Source: Chamaesiphon minutus PCC 6605 (GTDB taxonomy: Bacteria; Cyanobacteriota; Cyanobacteriia; Cyanobacteriales; Chamaesiphonaceae). From it: DNA of 64,000 bases. Position numbers and translations under genes: made by a program. This document shows positions 19,437 to 29,442 of this stretch, one piece after another (the stretch's first letter is position 1; every line of letters starts with the position of its first letter). The notes under the pieces are model-generated. The model saw only the letters and a list, made by a program, of their open reading frames with translations, was not told where the DNA came from and searched no databases. The stretch covers positions 3,940,385 to 4,004,384 of the forward strand of contig NC_019697.1 in NCBI RefSeq assembly GCF_000317145.1, in the 5' to 3' direction.

Positions 19437-21164
19437 ATGTCCCTAACTACCAGCTTTGATGTCATCGTCGTAGGAGCTGGAGCGGCTGGATTATATGCCG
19501 CGCTGTGTTTGCCAGCTTCATTGAGAGTGGCGATCGTCAGTAAAGCTAGTTTACCCCTGTCAGCAAGTGATTGGGCGCAGGGGGGGATTGCCGCCGTGGT
19601 AGATCCGCAAGATTCGGTAGACTTACATATTGCCGATACATTACGGGCGGGGGCGGGATTGTGCGATCGAGCTGCGGTAGAATTTTTAGTCACTCATGCA
19701 GCAGAGTGTATCGATTCACTGGTAAATTTTGGGGTGGGATTCGACAGGGTAAATGAGAAATTAGCTTTGACGCTCGAAGCAGCACATTCGCGTCCGCGCG
19801 TGCTCCACGCCGCCGATACCACAGGCAGAGCTTTAGTAAGTACTTTAGCCGATCGAGTGTTAGCGCAACCAAATATTACCGTATTTACTCACGCCTTCGC
19901 CTTAGATTTGTGGCTCGAAGCTGGCATCTGTCGGGGAATTAGTCTTCTGTATCAGGGACAAATTACCTGGGCAACAGCTACCGCCGTTGTTTTGGCAACT
20001 GGTGGCGGCGGACAAGTTTATGCACAGACTACCAATCCAGAAGTTAGTACTGGCGACGGTGTGGCCATGGTACATCGAGCTGGCGGACTGCTGCGCGATC
20101 TCGAATTTTTCCAGTTTCATCCTACCGCGCTCACCAAGGCTGGCGCGCCCCGCTTTCTGATTAGCGAAGCAGTACGCGGTGAAGGTGCTCATTTAGTAGA
20201 CGATACTGGTTATCGGTTTACTTTTGACTATCACCCAGCAGGCGAACTCGCCCCTAGAGACGTCGTCAGTCAGGCGATTTTCCGTCATTTGCTCAAACAT
20301 AGCCCAGACCCCAGTCAAGGCTGTGTCTGGCTCGATCTCAGCCCGATTCCAGAGGCAAAAATTCGGCATCGCTTCCCCAATATCATTCAAGTCTGTCAGT
20401 ACTGGGGGATCGATATTTTACATGAGTCGATCCCAGTGGCTCCAGCCGCACATTATTGGATGGGGGGCATTCATACAGATTTGATGACGCAAACTAGTAT
20501 CCCTGGAGTCTATGCAGTCGGAGAAACAACTAGTACTGGCGTACATGGAGCCAATCGATTGGCTAGTAATTCGCTCCTCGAATGCGTGGTATTTGGTGCT
20601 CAGTTGAGTAAAATACCAATCGAGTCTCGATTCTCTACGGGCGATACCCGATCGACTATTTCTACCTCGTTGGCGAAGCCTATCGGAACGATAATCGATC
20701 TTACACCAACAGAGTCTTCATCCCTAAATCTTCAGCTCGATATATTATCTAAAACTCCAAATGATTGGACGGAAAAAGTCCGATCGATCCGCCAAGAATT
20801 ACCGCGATTGATGTGGCAAGCTGCGGGAATTTGTCGAGATCGTCATAGTCTAGAAACAGCAATCGATCGAGTCAAACTTTTACAAAGCGAATTCGATCTT
20901 TTACCGATCGGTAAACTAATTAGTCAACTCAGTCCACAATTAACTCTGACTTTGCCAACATCAATTTCGCAACAAGATCTGTGTACTTGGGGCGAGACTA
21001 GAAATTTACTAGATATCGGACTGACAATTTTAACTGGCGCACTCATGCGCACCGAAAGTCGTGGCGGACACTATCGGACTGATTTTCCCTTACTCGATCC
21101 CCACTGGCAATTACATACTCTAGTTCGTGGAGATCGGTGGTCTAAATCTTTGCCGATCGAGTGA
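19437..21164 (+). CDS. nadB: L-aspartate oxidase NadB
   Basis: A 575-residue flavoprotein that oxidises L-aspartate to iminoaspartate, the first step of NAD synthesis. The FAD dinucleotide fold is at residues 7-35 (VIVVGAGAAGLYAALCLP). SDWAQGGIAAV, HSRPRVLHAADTTGRAL and the family signature HPTAL / GEGAHLVDDTG are visible, as is the second FAD contact YAVGETTSTGVHGANRLASNS. The C-terminal helical domain is longer and less conserved. It is a single gene with its start inside the CATCCACC-rich tract, so its translation start region is repeat-derived. Confidence 0.95.
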   Translation: MSLTTSFDVIVVGAGAAGLYAALCLPASLRVAIVSKASLPLSASDWAQGGIAAVVDPQDSVDLHIADTLRAGAGLCDRAAVEFLVTHAAECIDSLVNFGVGFDRVNEKLALTLEAAHSRPRVLHAADTTGRALVSTLADRVLAQPNITVFTHAFALDLWLEAGICRGISLLYQGQITWATATAVVLATGGGGQVYAQTTNPEVSTGDGVAMVHRAGGLLRDLEFFQFHPTALTKAGAPRFLISEAVRGEGAHLVDDTGYRFTFDYHPAGELAPRDVVSQAIFRHLLKHSPDPSQGCVWLDLSPIPEAKIRHRFPNIIQVCQYWGIDILHESIPVAPAAHYWMGGIHTDLMTQTSIPGVYAVGETTSTGVHGANRLASNSLLECVVFGAQLSKIPIESRFSTGDTRSTISTSLAKPIGTIIDLTPTESSSLNLQLDILSKTPNDWTEKVRSIRQELPRLMWQAAGICRDRHSLETAIDRVKLLQSEFDLLPIGKLISQLSPQLTLTLPTSISQQDLCTWGETRNLLDIGLTILTGALMRTESRGGHYRTDFPLLDPHWQLHTLVRGDRWSKSLPIE

Positions 21165-21256
21165 TAAATAGTTGTTAGGATAAGATAGCTATAGCTCTTT
21201 TGCCAAACGGAGCGCGATAAAAATTACTTTTTACTAAGAATCAGGTGTAAAATCTC

Positions 21257-21320
21257 CCCGAACGGGAAGGATCGAACCCGATCGTTCATTATTGCCATCC
21301 TCTGTCCTGCACAGAGGTGA
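21257..21320. other. Two hairpins in the lepB leader region
   Basis: A 7-bp-stem hairpin at 21299-21317 (CCTCTG / CAGAGG) is preceded by a second imperfect hairpin around 21259-21290 containing GGATCGAACC, which looks like the complement of a tRNA T-loop. No cloverleaf can be completed. They lie 30-90 bp before the lepB start and may be leader structures. Confidence 0.35.
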
Positions 21321-21349
21321 TTATCAATTATTAATTATCAAACTCCTCC

Positions 21350-21940
21350 ATGAAGACCAATCCAAAGCAATCCCAACCAGAATCGACGTCACCTCAACCT
21401 TTGCTGGTGCAATGGTGGCAAAAATGGAGCGAAAATATCACTATCTTAGTTGTAGCGATTGGATTGGCTTTTTTCATTCGGACATTTATTGCAGAGCCGC
21501 GCTACATTCCCTCCGAATCCATGTTACCGACTTTGGAAGTCGGCGATCGCGTCATCGTCGAAAAACTCTCTTACTATAGCCATCCACCCCAACGCGGCGA
21601 CATTATCGTCTTTGCGCCACCGCCACAGTTACAAGCGCAAGGATATCTAAAAGATCGGGCTTTTATCAAACGCGTCATCGGTTTACCAGGCAATACGATC
21701 GAAGTTAAAAATGGTCGCGTCTATGTCGATCGTGAATTATTGACCGAATCATACATCGCCGAGCCGCCTAATTATGCCATGTCGCCTGTCGTCGTCCCGT
21801 CCGACCAAATATTTGTGATGGGCGACAATCGCAACAATAGCAACGATTCTCACGTTTGGGGTTTTTTGCCTAAGACTAATATTATCGGTCATGCTTGCTT
21901 CCGCTTTTGGCCGCTAGAACGTTGGGGTGGCATGAGATAA
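21350..21940 (+). CDS. lepB: Signal peptidase I
   Basis: A 196-residue type I signal peptidase that removes Sec and Tat signal peptides at the outer face of the membrane. One N-terminal membrane helix (about residues 33-50) is followed by box B with the nucleophilic Ser in YIPSESMLPTL. Box D has the general-base Lys in DRAFIKRVIGLPG, and box E is MGDNRNNSNDSHVWGF. Length is normal for cyanobacterial LepB. No neighbour suggests a dedicated substrate. Confidence 0.95.
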   Translation: MKTNPKQSQPESTSPQPLLVQWWQKWSENITILVVAIGLAFFIRTFIAEPRYIPSESMLPTLEVGDRVIVEKLSYYSHPPQRGDIIVFAPPPQLQAQGYLKDRAFIKRVIGLPGNTIEVKNGRVYVDRELLTESYIAEPPNYAMSPVVVPSDQIFVMGDNRNNSNDSHVWGFLPKTNIIGHACFRFWPLERWGGMR

Positions 21941-22318
21941 CGCCTCAGCTTGCCACAAAAAAGACCGACAGTTAGTTACCTAACAATCGATCCAAAAGCT
22001 AAAAACCCCGATTTTCCCTAGCAATGAAGTATCAATATGAGACTTACAGTACTAAAAAAATATTGTTGAATTTTGGTGACTTAATGATTAATCTAGATTA
22101 AGCTTGCCAACCTTCTGTCTCAAATATAACCTGTTAGAGATCGCACAGGCATCAGCCATTTAGATGACCGATCGCCGAATGTTAGACTCTAGATCCAAAG
22201 GTAGATTATTGTGTAAAGGGGACTTTCAGCTCTTAGCAATAAATTTTCCCAGTTCTCTGTCTCGATGCGCTCGAGCTTCGGTTTGAGTACGTCGCTATCC
22301 CCTATCTTTTATCCCCTA
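21941..22318. other. Intergenic region downstream of lepB
   Basis: A 378-bp space without a recognisable gene. Short CCCCTAT-like heptamers precede the next start codon (about 22298-22318). Confidence 0.45.
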
Positions 22319-22696
22319 ATGTATTACTTTCCTCAAGATCCGCCATATTTTATTTTATTTGCTGGTTTATTTGCTGGCATAGCTTGCGGAGCCGCTTTCG
22401 ACAGCACCCTACGCCAGAACGTCAAAGCTTGGTCGGCAGATCGAAACAACATCATTCTTGCCAATAGCGATGGGATTAGCTTGCGGTTGCCCTTTTTGGG
22501 TATTTGCGTGGGGATTATTTTCTTTCTCTCGGCTGGGTTAGAAATTTTCGGATTTCCAACCTGGCTGGCATATAGTATCGCCTTGCCATTGACGTTGTTA
22601 ATTGCCATCTTGCTGTGGTTTCAGCTCCGAGTAGTCTTCAGACAACTCGACAGAGGTGGTTCGCCCGCACTGGATCTAGACTCCTGGGAAGAATAA
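22319..22696 (+). CDS. Small conserved-looking membrane protein
   Basis: A 125-residue protein from MYYFPQDPPYF. The frame opens earlier at 22265, but those 18 codons lie in repeat-like CCCCTA sequence. Three membrane helices are visible, at about residues 10-25, 60-80 and 85-107, with a polar loop between the first two. The C-terminus ends in an acidic LDLDSWEE tail. I recognise no family. It is followed by a long hairpin shared with the convergent patatin gene. Confidence 0.65.
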   Translation: MYYFPQDPPYFILFAGLFAGIACGAAFDSTLRQNVKAWSADRNNIILANSDGISLRLPFLGICVGIIFFLSAGLEIFGFPTWLAYSIALPLTLLIAILLWFQLRVVFRQLDRGGSPALDLDSWEE

Positions 22697-22755
22697 TCTC
22701 AGGTCGGCACATCGTCGAGAGATATCTATACTGCCAAAACATGAGTGTTACATTA

Positions 22756-22791
22756 GAGGCACCCCTACAGGTTAACCTGCACGGGTGCCTC
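22756..22791. terminator. Hairpin between convergent genes
   Basis: A 9-bp outer stem (GAGGCACCC 22756-22764 with GGGTGCCTC 22783-22791) encloses a 12-bp perfect palindrome, CAGGTTAACCTG (22768-22779). There is no strong T-run on either side, so termination is likely but not certain. Confidence 0.55.
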
Positions 22792-22841
22792 TCATCTAGG
22801 TAACCACAGTTGTAGCTAGCTCGTAAGATCTACTCCATAAC

Positions 22842-25800
22842 TCAAGATTCTCGCGATTGTGGTAAAAACCAACTACTCCTATTGCCAGTCAACCGTTTGA
22901 GGCGCATAGTTTGTAAAAACCAGCAAGTAATCGCCCCTGGTAATGATAATAGCAACCACAGCGGCGATAATAAAAAGGCTAAAATTATGCCGCAAATTGC
23001 AGTTATCAACCCGACAAACTGTAGTAGAATAATTCTGGGTCGTCTGTGAACCGTACCTAGTTTGATACTACCGCCTTGCAACCACCAATAAATTGATTGC
23101 AAACTCCCATCGAGCCAATGATAGAGAGGATGACGGATAGTTTGGGTACGAGACGAAGATCTAAATATTTTGACTAATAGATTTCGTAGAAATAATACGA
23201 TTTTGGTACATAAACTAATCAATGTTGCCAAAGGCATATTCTCCCACAGTTTATCTACACCAATGCGATATTGATAGCGAAAGAAATGCTGTTGTTGTGT
23301 GGCTAAATTGGCGAGAGATTGTTGAATAATTCGGACAATCGTATTGGGATTAGATGTTGGTAATGATGAAACAGTGTTATTGAGATCGATCTTATCTAAA
23401 ATCCAATTTTCGGTCGCGGTGGGGCTGTTTCCACCAGGCGATCTCCACCACCCAGTTTGTTCGTCCATCCCTTCGATGACTGAGTGAACATCGCTAGTGA
23501 GAATTTCATGCTGTCCAGCGAGCACGAGATCTGCTAAAACTTGCCGAAGTTCGGCTCGTTCGATTTTTAGTGCTGGCTGAGCTAAATATTCCAGATGGCT
23601 GACGATCTTTTGACGTTCGGCTCCGGATAAGTGAGGGAGCGATTCACTAACTAGCCAGTCAATATACTGAGTGGGAGTACAATTAGTTTTGGTAGATTCT
23701 CGTCGAACGAAACCAGCAAAGGCCGTTACGGATTTTGGTGTAATCGTACCTTCTAAAATTCGATTTAAACCATCCAAACGTCCCCAGAGTAGGTCGTTAG
23801 ATCGCCAGGATTTTTTAAAAAAACCACCGATATTATAAAGTTTATCGCCACCTAGTTTTTCTTTGGTATTTTTACCGCTACCGATACCTAATTGGGCAGT
23901 ATCTGGACTGATACAGATGGGACTGATAATTTCTTTTTCAGTTAAATTGGTCAAATATTCAAATGGATATAATTCTCGATCGATAAATTCAAAAGTATGC
24001 CATTGTTTGAGCAACAGATCGGCATATCGATCGCCCAATTTAGAGATTGTCACTTCTGCTGCGAGTGAAATTTGTTTTAAGATACTCGGAAAGCTTTGAT
24101 TGCGATCGTTATCGTATGCTAATTGTCGATCCATCCATATTAATGGGTGCAGATCGCTACTTTGCCCGATTCTACTAATACGTTGTTTGAATTGAGCGAA
24201 GACGCTGGAAATTCTCGCCTGAGATAACCAACGATCGCGTTGCCGACTATCACCAGAAAAATGGTTTTCTGCGGCTAATTCTGGTAAGTCTAACCAAAAA
24301 TAAACTGGAATAGTTTCTAGATGCGAGCCTGAAGCATCATTGGGTACGAAGGTGTGAAATCTAGTACCATCTAATAAGAATCTATGCAACCTAAAGAGCA
24401 ATTCGTAAACTAAAGCGCGCAGTCGTCGATCGTTTGATTCTTGAGCGATTAAATAATAAAAGTAGTTACACACAGAGCTGTCGCTCAGTAATAGCTCGAT
24501 ACTAGCTCGCACTACTTCTAACAATTTAATGTTGCAGCCAAGTTGTTTGGATAAATACTGAAGTCTCAGTCGATCGTTTTCATCAATTTCACTATTTAAT
24601 AGATTATTAATAGTCTCGATTAAATAAAAATGCTGTCTGATACTATATTCGACATCTAAATCGATGACTTGAGACTCAAATCGATCGAGTAACTTATAAT
24701 AGTTGTGTCGATCTTGGCCGCTAGTAAATTTGCTAGTCAATACTCGATCGATCTTATCGAGAATGACAGAATATTGGCTGTTTTGGGCGTTTAGATCTGC
24801 TTGAAGCAGGAGCGGTAAATTGCGATCGCGAAAATCAAACAATCTACCTCTAAGATAAATTTGAGATTGAGTGCGATCGGTACTTTCTAATATTTGTTGT
24901 GAGTCTAACGCACTTTCAACTCGATCGATCGAAGCGTGATAGCGACGAACTTTATGATTGTGTTCGTGAATTGTTTGCAGGTCGTTAGTAATACTTTGAT
25001 GGATCGGAATCGACAAAGCTGCCGCTTGCAAAATTTGCCCCATCCGATTTTGTTTTTTTCCGGTAACTTGCAGTCGATCGTTTAATTGTTCGGGATTGGG
25101 ATCGATGTAAAATAATTTTCTTTGACCGCACCGATTTGGCAATCGATAGTATGCTGCTTTCATCAAGCAAGTTAGCGGCGTACTATCGAGTAAGCCACCA
25201 TCTAAAAAGTATAATTTGTCGCTACGAGTGGAAATATCTGGCGTGTAATGCTTGGCTAATTTTCCCCAAGTTATTAACTGACGATCGACTAAATTGTGGC
25301 GATTGTGCAACTCTACTTCTACTAACGGAAAAATAACTGGAGTTCCCGCCGTAATTTGACATAATTTGACTAAAGCTTGATAAGTATCCTTAGACGAGCG
25401 CGGTAATTCTGGATCCTGATAATAAGGATTGAACGGCTCCTTCCGCCCTTTACGATGTTTGAGTCGAAACATGGCGCGATGATTTTTTGCCCTAAAATCG
25501 AGCGAACCCTCAGTGAAAGTTCGATCGACTTTACCTAAATAATCTGTACCAGCAATCGCTAAATCTAACTCTTGCGTAGGTGAGAACCATTCTTGCGGCG
25601 ATCGTGGTAGCTTGTGTTCGATTCCTTTGATAAGAGTTGCGAGCAACCCCCGTTGATAAAAACTTTCGTTAGGAGAGTTCGATTCGTCTACATGCGCTTT
25701 AAAGAGATTCGGCTTTTGGAGGATCTTCAGGAGTTCGCCACTACTACGCCAAATGCGGGCAAAGGCACTAAAATCTACCACTTCTCGATCGTTGCTATTG

Positions 25801-26048
25801 GCGATCGCATAAGCCAATAAAATTCCATTAATGCCGCCTGCCGAACTGCCAGAAATGATATCGACTACTAGATCGGAGTCAGTCAATGCCTTCACTAATT
25901 TATAAATGCCACGACCGCGCACTGCATGATAAAATTCCTGACACACACCATGTGTATAGATTGCCAAAGACACACCACCATAGACCACCAACCCTAACTG
26001 CATTTCCCGCAAAAACTTTGGCTGATAATAGCTACGTTGATTAGACAT
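22842..26048 (-). CDS. Large patatin-like phospholipase-related protein
   Basis: A 1068-residue protein from MSNQRSYYQPKFLREMQLGL. A more distal ATG at 26141 would add 31 residues. The N-terminal patatin domain has the oxyanion motif VYGGVSLA, the nucleophile elbow GSSAGGING (Ser69 from this start) and the dyad Asp in LDGGLLDSTP. The roughly 600-residue middle is helical and has no motif I can name. The C-terminus has two closely spaced membrane helices (FVGLITAICGIILAFLL and SPLWLLLSLPGAITCWF). The layout matches the large patatin-related protein family (about 1000 residues, scattered in bacteria). A membrane-associated lipid hydrolase is likely; the substrate is unknown. Confidence 0.85.
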   Translation of the reverse strand: MSNQRSYYQPKFLREMQLGLVVYGGVSLAIYTHGVCQEFYHAVRGRGIYKLVKALTDSDLVVDIISGSSAGGINGILLAYAIANSNDREVVDFSAFARIWRSSGELLKILQKPNLFKAHVDESNSPNESFYQRGLLATLIKGIEHKLPRSPQEWFSPTQELDLAIAGTDYLGKVDRTFTEGSLDFRAKNHRAMFRLKHRKGRKEPFNPYYQDPELPRSSKDTYQALVKLCQITAGTPVIFPLVEVELHNRHNLVDRQLITWGKLAKHYTPDISTRSDKLYFLDGGLLDSTPLTCLMKAAYYRLPNRCGQRKLFYIDPNPEQLNDRLQVTGKKQNRMGQILQAAALSIPIHQSITNDLQTIHEHNHKVRRYHASIDRVESALDSQQILESTDRTQSQIYLRGRLFDFRDRNLPLLLQADLNAQNSQYSVILDKIDRVLTSKFTSGQDRHNYYKLLDRFESQVIDLDVEYSIRQHFYLIETINNLLNSEIDENDRLRLQYLSKQLGCNIKLLEVVRASIELLLSDSSVCNYFYYLIAQESNDRRLRALVYELLFRLHRFLLDGTRFHTFVPNDASGSHLETIPVYFWLDLPELAAENHFSGDSRQRDRWLSQARISSVFAQFKQRISRIGQSSDLHPLIWMDRQLAYDNDRNQSFPSILKQISLAAEVTISKLGDRYADLLLKQWHTFEFIDRELYPFEYLTNLTEKEIISPICISPDTAQLGIGSGKNTKEKLGGDKLYNIGGFFKKSWRSNDLLWGRLDGLNRILEGTITPKSVTAFAGFVRRESTKTNCTPTQYIDWLVSESLPHLSGAERQKIVSHLEYLAQPALKIERAELRQVLADLVLAGQHEILTSDVHSVIEGMDEQTGWWRSPGGNSPTATENWILDKIDLNNTVSSLPTSNPNTIVRIIQQSLANLATQQQHFFRYQYRIGVDKLWENMPLATLISLCTKIVLFLRNLLVKIFRSSSRTQTIRHPLYHWLDGSLQSIYWWLQGGSIKLGTVHRRPRIILLQFVGLITAICGIILAFLLSPLWLLLSLPGAITCWFLQTMRLKRLTGNRSSWFLPQSRES

Positions 26049-26430
26049 GATTGCAGGTAAAAAGCAACAAATGAGCGAATTCGGGGGCAAAAGCGGGGTG
26101 TGTTCAAGCCCATCGGATGGCTTAGAGTCTAAGACCTTCATTACTAGAGATCCAAAAAATCTCCAGACGATCGTCTCCCATTTTAACAGGGTCTGTAGCG
26201 ATTAGTAGTAGATAGAGCTGATGCTTGTACCAATCATTCTCATAAGATTAAAAGTTTTCACGGTTGCCAAAAGCACTACAATAAGGTAACTTTATCCAGA
26301 TTGTCAATTGCTGACAAGATCTTAAAACACTTCGCACGCAAACAGCCAGCTCGATCGCCTACTAAAATGACCAAATTGTGGCAAGCTGAAGATGAGATAA
26401 TCGTATTCACATCCTCACCGTTGTTTCTCT
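26049..26430. other. Divergent promoter region, patatin gene and ispG
   Basis: A 382-bp region between divergent genes. An inverted repeat TTGTCA-attgc-TGACAA lies at 26301-26317, a possible operator about 115 bp before ispG. No gene seen. Confidence 0.4.
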
Positions 26431-27651
26431 ATGCAGACCCTGCCAGTAGCCGATCGGTTCGCTTATAGTAATTTAGGTACAGACACCACGATTCATCGCC
26501 GTAAAACCCGGCCTGTAGCCATTGGCAGCGTTATTATCGGTGGAAACAATCCAGTGGTCGTTCAGTCGATGATCAATGAAGATACCTTAGATATCGATGG
26601 GGCGGTGGCTGGAATTCGCCGTCTCCACGAGATCGGCTGTGAAATTGTCCGCGTGACAGTACCGAGTATGGCTCATGCCAGAGCTTTGGCCGAAATCAAA
26701 CAAAAACTGATCGATACATATCAAATCGTCCCCCTCGTGGCTGACGTCCATCACAATGGCATGAAAATTGCCCTCGAAGTTGCCAAACATGTAGATAAAG
26801 TCCGCATCAACCCTGGATTGTACGTCTTTGAAAAGCCCAAGCCCGATCGCACGGAATATACCCCTACTGAATTTGCCGAAATTGGCGAGCAAATTCGCGA
26901 CATGCTCGAACCATTAGTCGTCTCTTTACGCAACCAGAATAAAGCGATGCGGATTGGCGTCAATCACGGTTCTCTCGCCGAACGGATGTTATTCACTTAC
27001 GGCGATACTCCCGAAGGCATGGTTGAATCAGCCTTAGAGTGCATCCGCATCTGTCAATCATTTGATTTTCACAACCTCGTCGTCTCGATGAAGGCATCCC
27101 GCGTCCCCGTGATGCTTGCCGCTTACCGACTCCTGGCACAACGGATGGACAAAGCTGGCATGGATTACCCGATTCACTTAGGCGTCACCGAAGCTGGCGA
27201 TGGCGAGTACGGACGGATCAAATCTACGGCTGGCATCGCCACCCTCTTAGCCGAAGGCATCGGCGATACGCTGCGAGTATCGCTCACTGAAGCTCCCGAA
27301 AAAGAAATACCCGTGTGCTACAGCATTCTCCAATCGCTGGGGCTACGGAAGACAATGGTAGAGTACGTAGCTTGCCCATCTTGCGGTCGAACATTATTCA
27401 ACCTCGAAGAAGTCCTCCATCAAGTGCGCGAAGCTACCAAGCACCTGACGGGACTAGACATCGCCGTGATGGGGTGCATCGTCAATGGCCCTGGCGAAAT
27501 GGCTGATGCCGACTACGGTTATGTCGGCAAAACACCAGGCTACATCTCCCTTTATCGCGGTCGAGATGAGATCGAGCGCGTCCCCGAAGCCGAAGGCGTC
27601 GCCAAATTAATTGCCCTGATTAAGGCCGACGATCGTTGGGTAGATCCATAA
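26431..27651 (+). CDS. ispG: 4-hydroxy-3-methylbut-2-enyl diphosphate synthase IspG
   Basis: A 406-residue [4Fe-4S] enzyme of the MEP isoprenoid pathway that reductively opens methylerythritol cyclodiphosphate; it supplies carotenoid, quinone and chlorophyll side chains. The TIM-barrel part has [29 protein letters not shown] and the RIGVNHGSL motif. The cluster domain shows [14 protein letters not shown] and [13 protein letters not shown] with the three Cys ligands, the fourth ligand being a Glu in this family. In cyanobacteria and plants the electron donor is ferredoxin. Monocistronic here. Confidence 0.97.
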   Translation: MQTLPVADRFAYSNLGTDTTIHRRKTRPVAIGSVIIGGNNPVVVQSMINEDTLDIDGAVAGIRRLHEIGCEIVRVTVPSMAHARALAEIKQKLIDTYQIVPLVADVHHNGMKIALEVAKHVDKVRINPGLYVFEKPKPDRTEYTPTEFAEIGEQIRDMLEPLVVSLRNQNKAMRIGVNHGSLAERMLFTYGDTPEGMVESALECIRICQSFDFHNLVVSMKASRVPVMLAAYRLLAQRMDKAGMDYPIHLGVTEAGDGEYGRIKSTAGIATLLAEGIGDTLRVSLTEAPEKEIPVCYSILQSLGLRKTMVEYVACPSCGRTLFNLEEVLHQVREATKHLTGLDIAVMGCIVNGPGEMADADYGYVGKTPGYISLYRGRDEIERVPEAEGVAKLIALIKADDRWVDP

Positions 27652-27652
27652 T

Positions 27653-27750
27653 GGTGGATAGGTGGATGGGTAGATGGGTAATGTAGTTTGTTTCCCCTCT
27701 TCCCTTCCCCCTTCCCCCTTTTCCCTAAAGCCTAAAGCCTAAAGCCTAAC
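27653..27750. repeat. GGTGGATG octamers and CCTAAAG heptamers
   Basis: Four GGTGGAT(A/G)-type units start just after the ispG stop codon. A C/T-rich stretch (CCCTTCCC units) and then three CCTAAAG units (27725-27748) follow. Confidence 0.6.
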
Positions 27751-27826
27751 CCTGCCAATCCCGATCGAGATAGAGGTAGGTGGCGATCGTGCTAACATCG
27801 AAGTATTACGATAAGTTCGCCGATCG

Positions 27827-27850
27827 CACTTGACATTTTGTCAAATGTGC
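27827..27850. promoter_or_regulatory. Inverted repeat upstream of the processing protease
   Basis: GCACTTGACA and TGTCAAATGTGC form an inverted repeat around TTT, with two bulged bases. The left half contains a TTGACA hexamer. It lies about 60 bp before the start codon at 27911, so it may be an operator overlapping a promoter. No known regulator site is matched. Confidence 0.35.
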
Positions 27851-27910
27851 TAACTTAGGTATAGTTCGACAGCATTCACTTTTCCTTTCCTGTTAATCTC
27901 AGACAGAATC

Positions 27911-29200
27911 ATGAAGATCGAAAAACACGGGTTAGTCATTGGTGCCACCACATTAGTACTCACAGCAGTAGCCGTTACTGGTGCGGGGCTTCATCTTCCC
28001 AGAGGTGTTGCCTTCTTCAAAAACAGCCCCAAGGAACTGCTAGACGAGGTGTGGCAGGTTGTCGATAAACAATACGTCGATGCCACCTTCAATCAAAAAG
28101 ACTGGCGAGCGATTCGCACTCAGTACGTAGTTAAAGGTAACTATAAGAGTAAAGAAGAGGTTTATAAAGCAGCACGGTCGATGCTCAAAAATCTCAACGA
28201 TCCATATACCCGCTTTATGGACCCTAAAGAATTTAGAGATCTGCAAGTCGAAACATCCGGGCAATTAATCGGTGTAGGGATTCAACTGAGCCAAAACGAG
28301 AAAACCAAAAGACTCGAAGTAATCGCCCCGATCGAAGATACATCGGCATCTAAAGCGGGAATCCTATCCAAGGATATCATCACGAAGATCGATGGTAAAA
28401 GTACCGTTGGTATGGACGTGAATAAAGCAGTACAACTCATTCGCGGCAAAGAAGGCACTACCGTCAAACTTACGATCCTCCGCGACAATCGTCAAACCCT
28501 CGAATTTAATTTACTCCGCCAACAAATCGAGATTCATCCCGTCGAAGCTAAATACCGTCCGAAAGAACTCAACGGCATCGGTTACATCCGACTCAAACAA
28601 TTTAGTGCCAACGCATCAACTGAAATGGGTGCGGCGATTCAAAAACTTGAAAGCCAAGGTGCTAAGGGCTACGTGTTAGACCTTAGATCGAATCCTGGTG
28701 GCTTGCTATATGGTGCGATCGATATCGCCCGGATGTGGCTGGACGATGGCAAAATCGTTTCTACCGTCAACCGTAGGGGTACAGACGATATCAGTGTGGC
28801 CAATAATACCGCGATTACCAAAAAACCGTTAGTAGTACTAGTCGATGGTGGTTCGGCGAGCGCGAGTGAAATCCTCTCTGGCGCACTGCAAGATAACAAG
28901 CGCGCTCAATTAGTTGGCGTGAAGACCTTCGGTAAAGGTTTGGTGCAATCCGTTCGCCCCTTGTCCGAAGGTGCCGGAATGGCAGTCACGATCGCTAAAT
29001 ACTTTACTCCTAGCGGCAAAGATATCAACCGTGCCGGAATTAAACCAGACGTAGAAGTTAAACTCAGCAAGACACAAATCCAAGCCTTAGTCAAAGATCG
29101 GGCCAAGGTAGCGACTGTTGCCGACCCTCAGTACGCTAAAGCCTTGCAAGTTTTACAAGTCGAGATCGCACGTAATGGTAGTTCAGCCCAAAAAAAGTAG
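27911..29200 (+). CDS. ctpB: C-terminal processing protease, Ctp family (S41A)
   Basis: A 429-residue exported serine protease with an uncleaved or cleavable N-terminal helix (GLVIGATTLVLTAVAVTGAG). An N-terminal helical domain, a PDZ domain (about residues 105-195, LIGVGIQL to RDNRQTLEF) and the S41 catalytic domain follow. The Ser-Lys dyad is in VDGGSASASEILSGALQDN and GVKTFGKGLVQSV. Cyanobacteria encode CtpA, which matures the D1 protein, and CtpB/CtpC of less clear role. The N-terminus suggests the CtpB/C group, so the symbol is tentative. A strong bidirectional terminator follows. Confidence 0.9.
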   Translation: MKIEKHGLVIGATTLVLTAVAVTGAGLHLPRGVAFFKNSPKELLDEVWQVVDKQYVDATFNQKDWRAIRTQYVVKGNYKSKEEVYKAARSMLKNLNDPYTRFMDPKEFRDLQVETSGQLIGVGIQLSQNEKTKRLEVIAPIEDTSASKAGILSKDIITKIDGKSTVGMDVNKAVQLIRGKEGTTVKLTILRDNRQTLEFNLLRQQIEIHPVEAKYRPKELNGIGYIRLKQFSANASTEMGAAIQKLESQGAKGYVLDLRSNPGGLLYGAIDIARMWLDDGKIVSTVNRRGTDDISVANNTAITKKPLVVLVDGGSASASEILSGALQDNKRAQLVGVKTFGKGLVQSVRPLSEGAGMAVTIAKYFTPSGKDINRAGIKPDVEVKLSKTQIQALVKDRAKVATVADPQYAKALQVLQVEIARNGSSAQKK

Positions 29201-29381
29201 TAGGTAGTTTACCGACGGATATCACAGATGCCGCCTGTAAACCCAATACGAATCTTGAAGATTGCCAGCTCGAGCGAGCGGTCACTACTACAACCAATCG
29301 TTATCTATCTAAGGCACTATATTATTTGTGGTTTACTACTAATAATAGTGAGTGAGTTAGCCAGAGCTAGACTTGAAACAC

Positions 29382-29410
29382 AAACCCGACTTCTTAGAGA
29401 AGTCGGGTTT
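29382..29410. terminator. Bidirectional terminator after the processing protease
   Basis: A perfect 13-bp stem (29382-29394 with 29398-29410) with a 3-nt loop. The plus-strand arm ends in TTT and the minus-strand arm in TTT-TG. It is placed between the convergent protease and acetyltransferase genes. Confidence 0.8.
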
Positions 29411-29442
29411 ATAGTCTGATTTGTTAGTTGCCAATATTCGCT

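Noticed and set aside
21257-21330. Possible minus-strand tRNA before lepB
   Set aside because: A T-loop-like GGTTCGATCC and an anticodon-like hairpin are visible, but the T-stem and acceptor stem do not pair and position 33 is not T.
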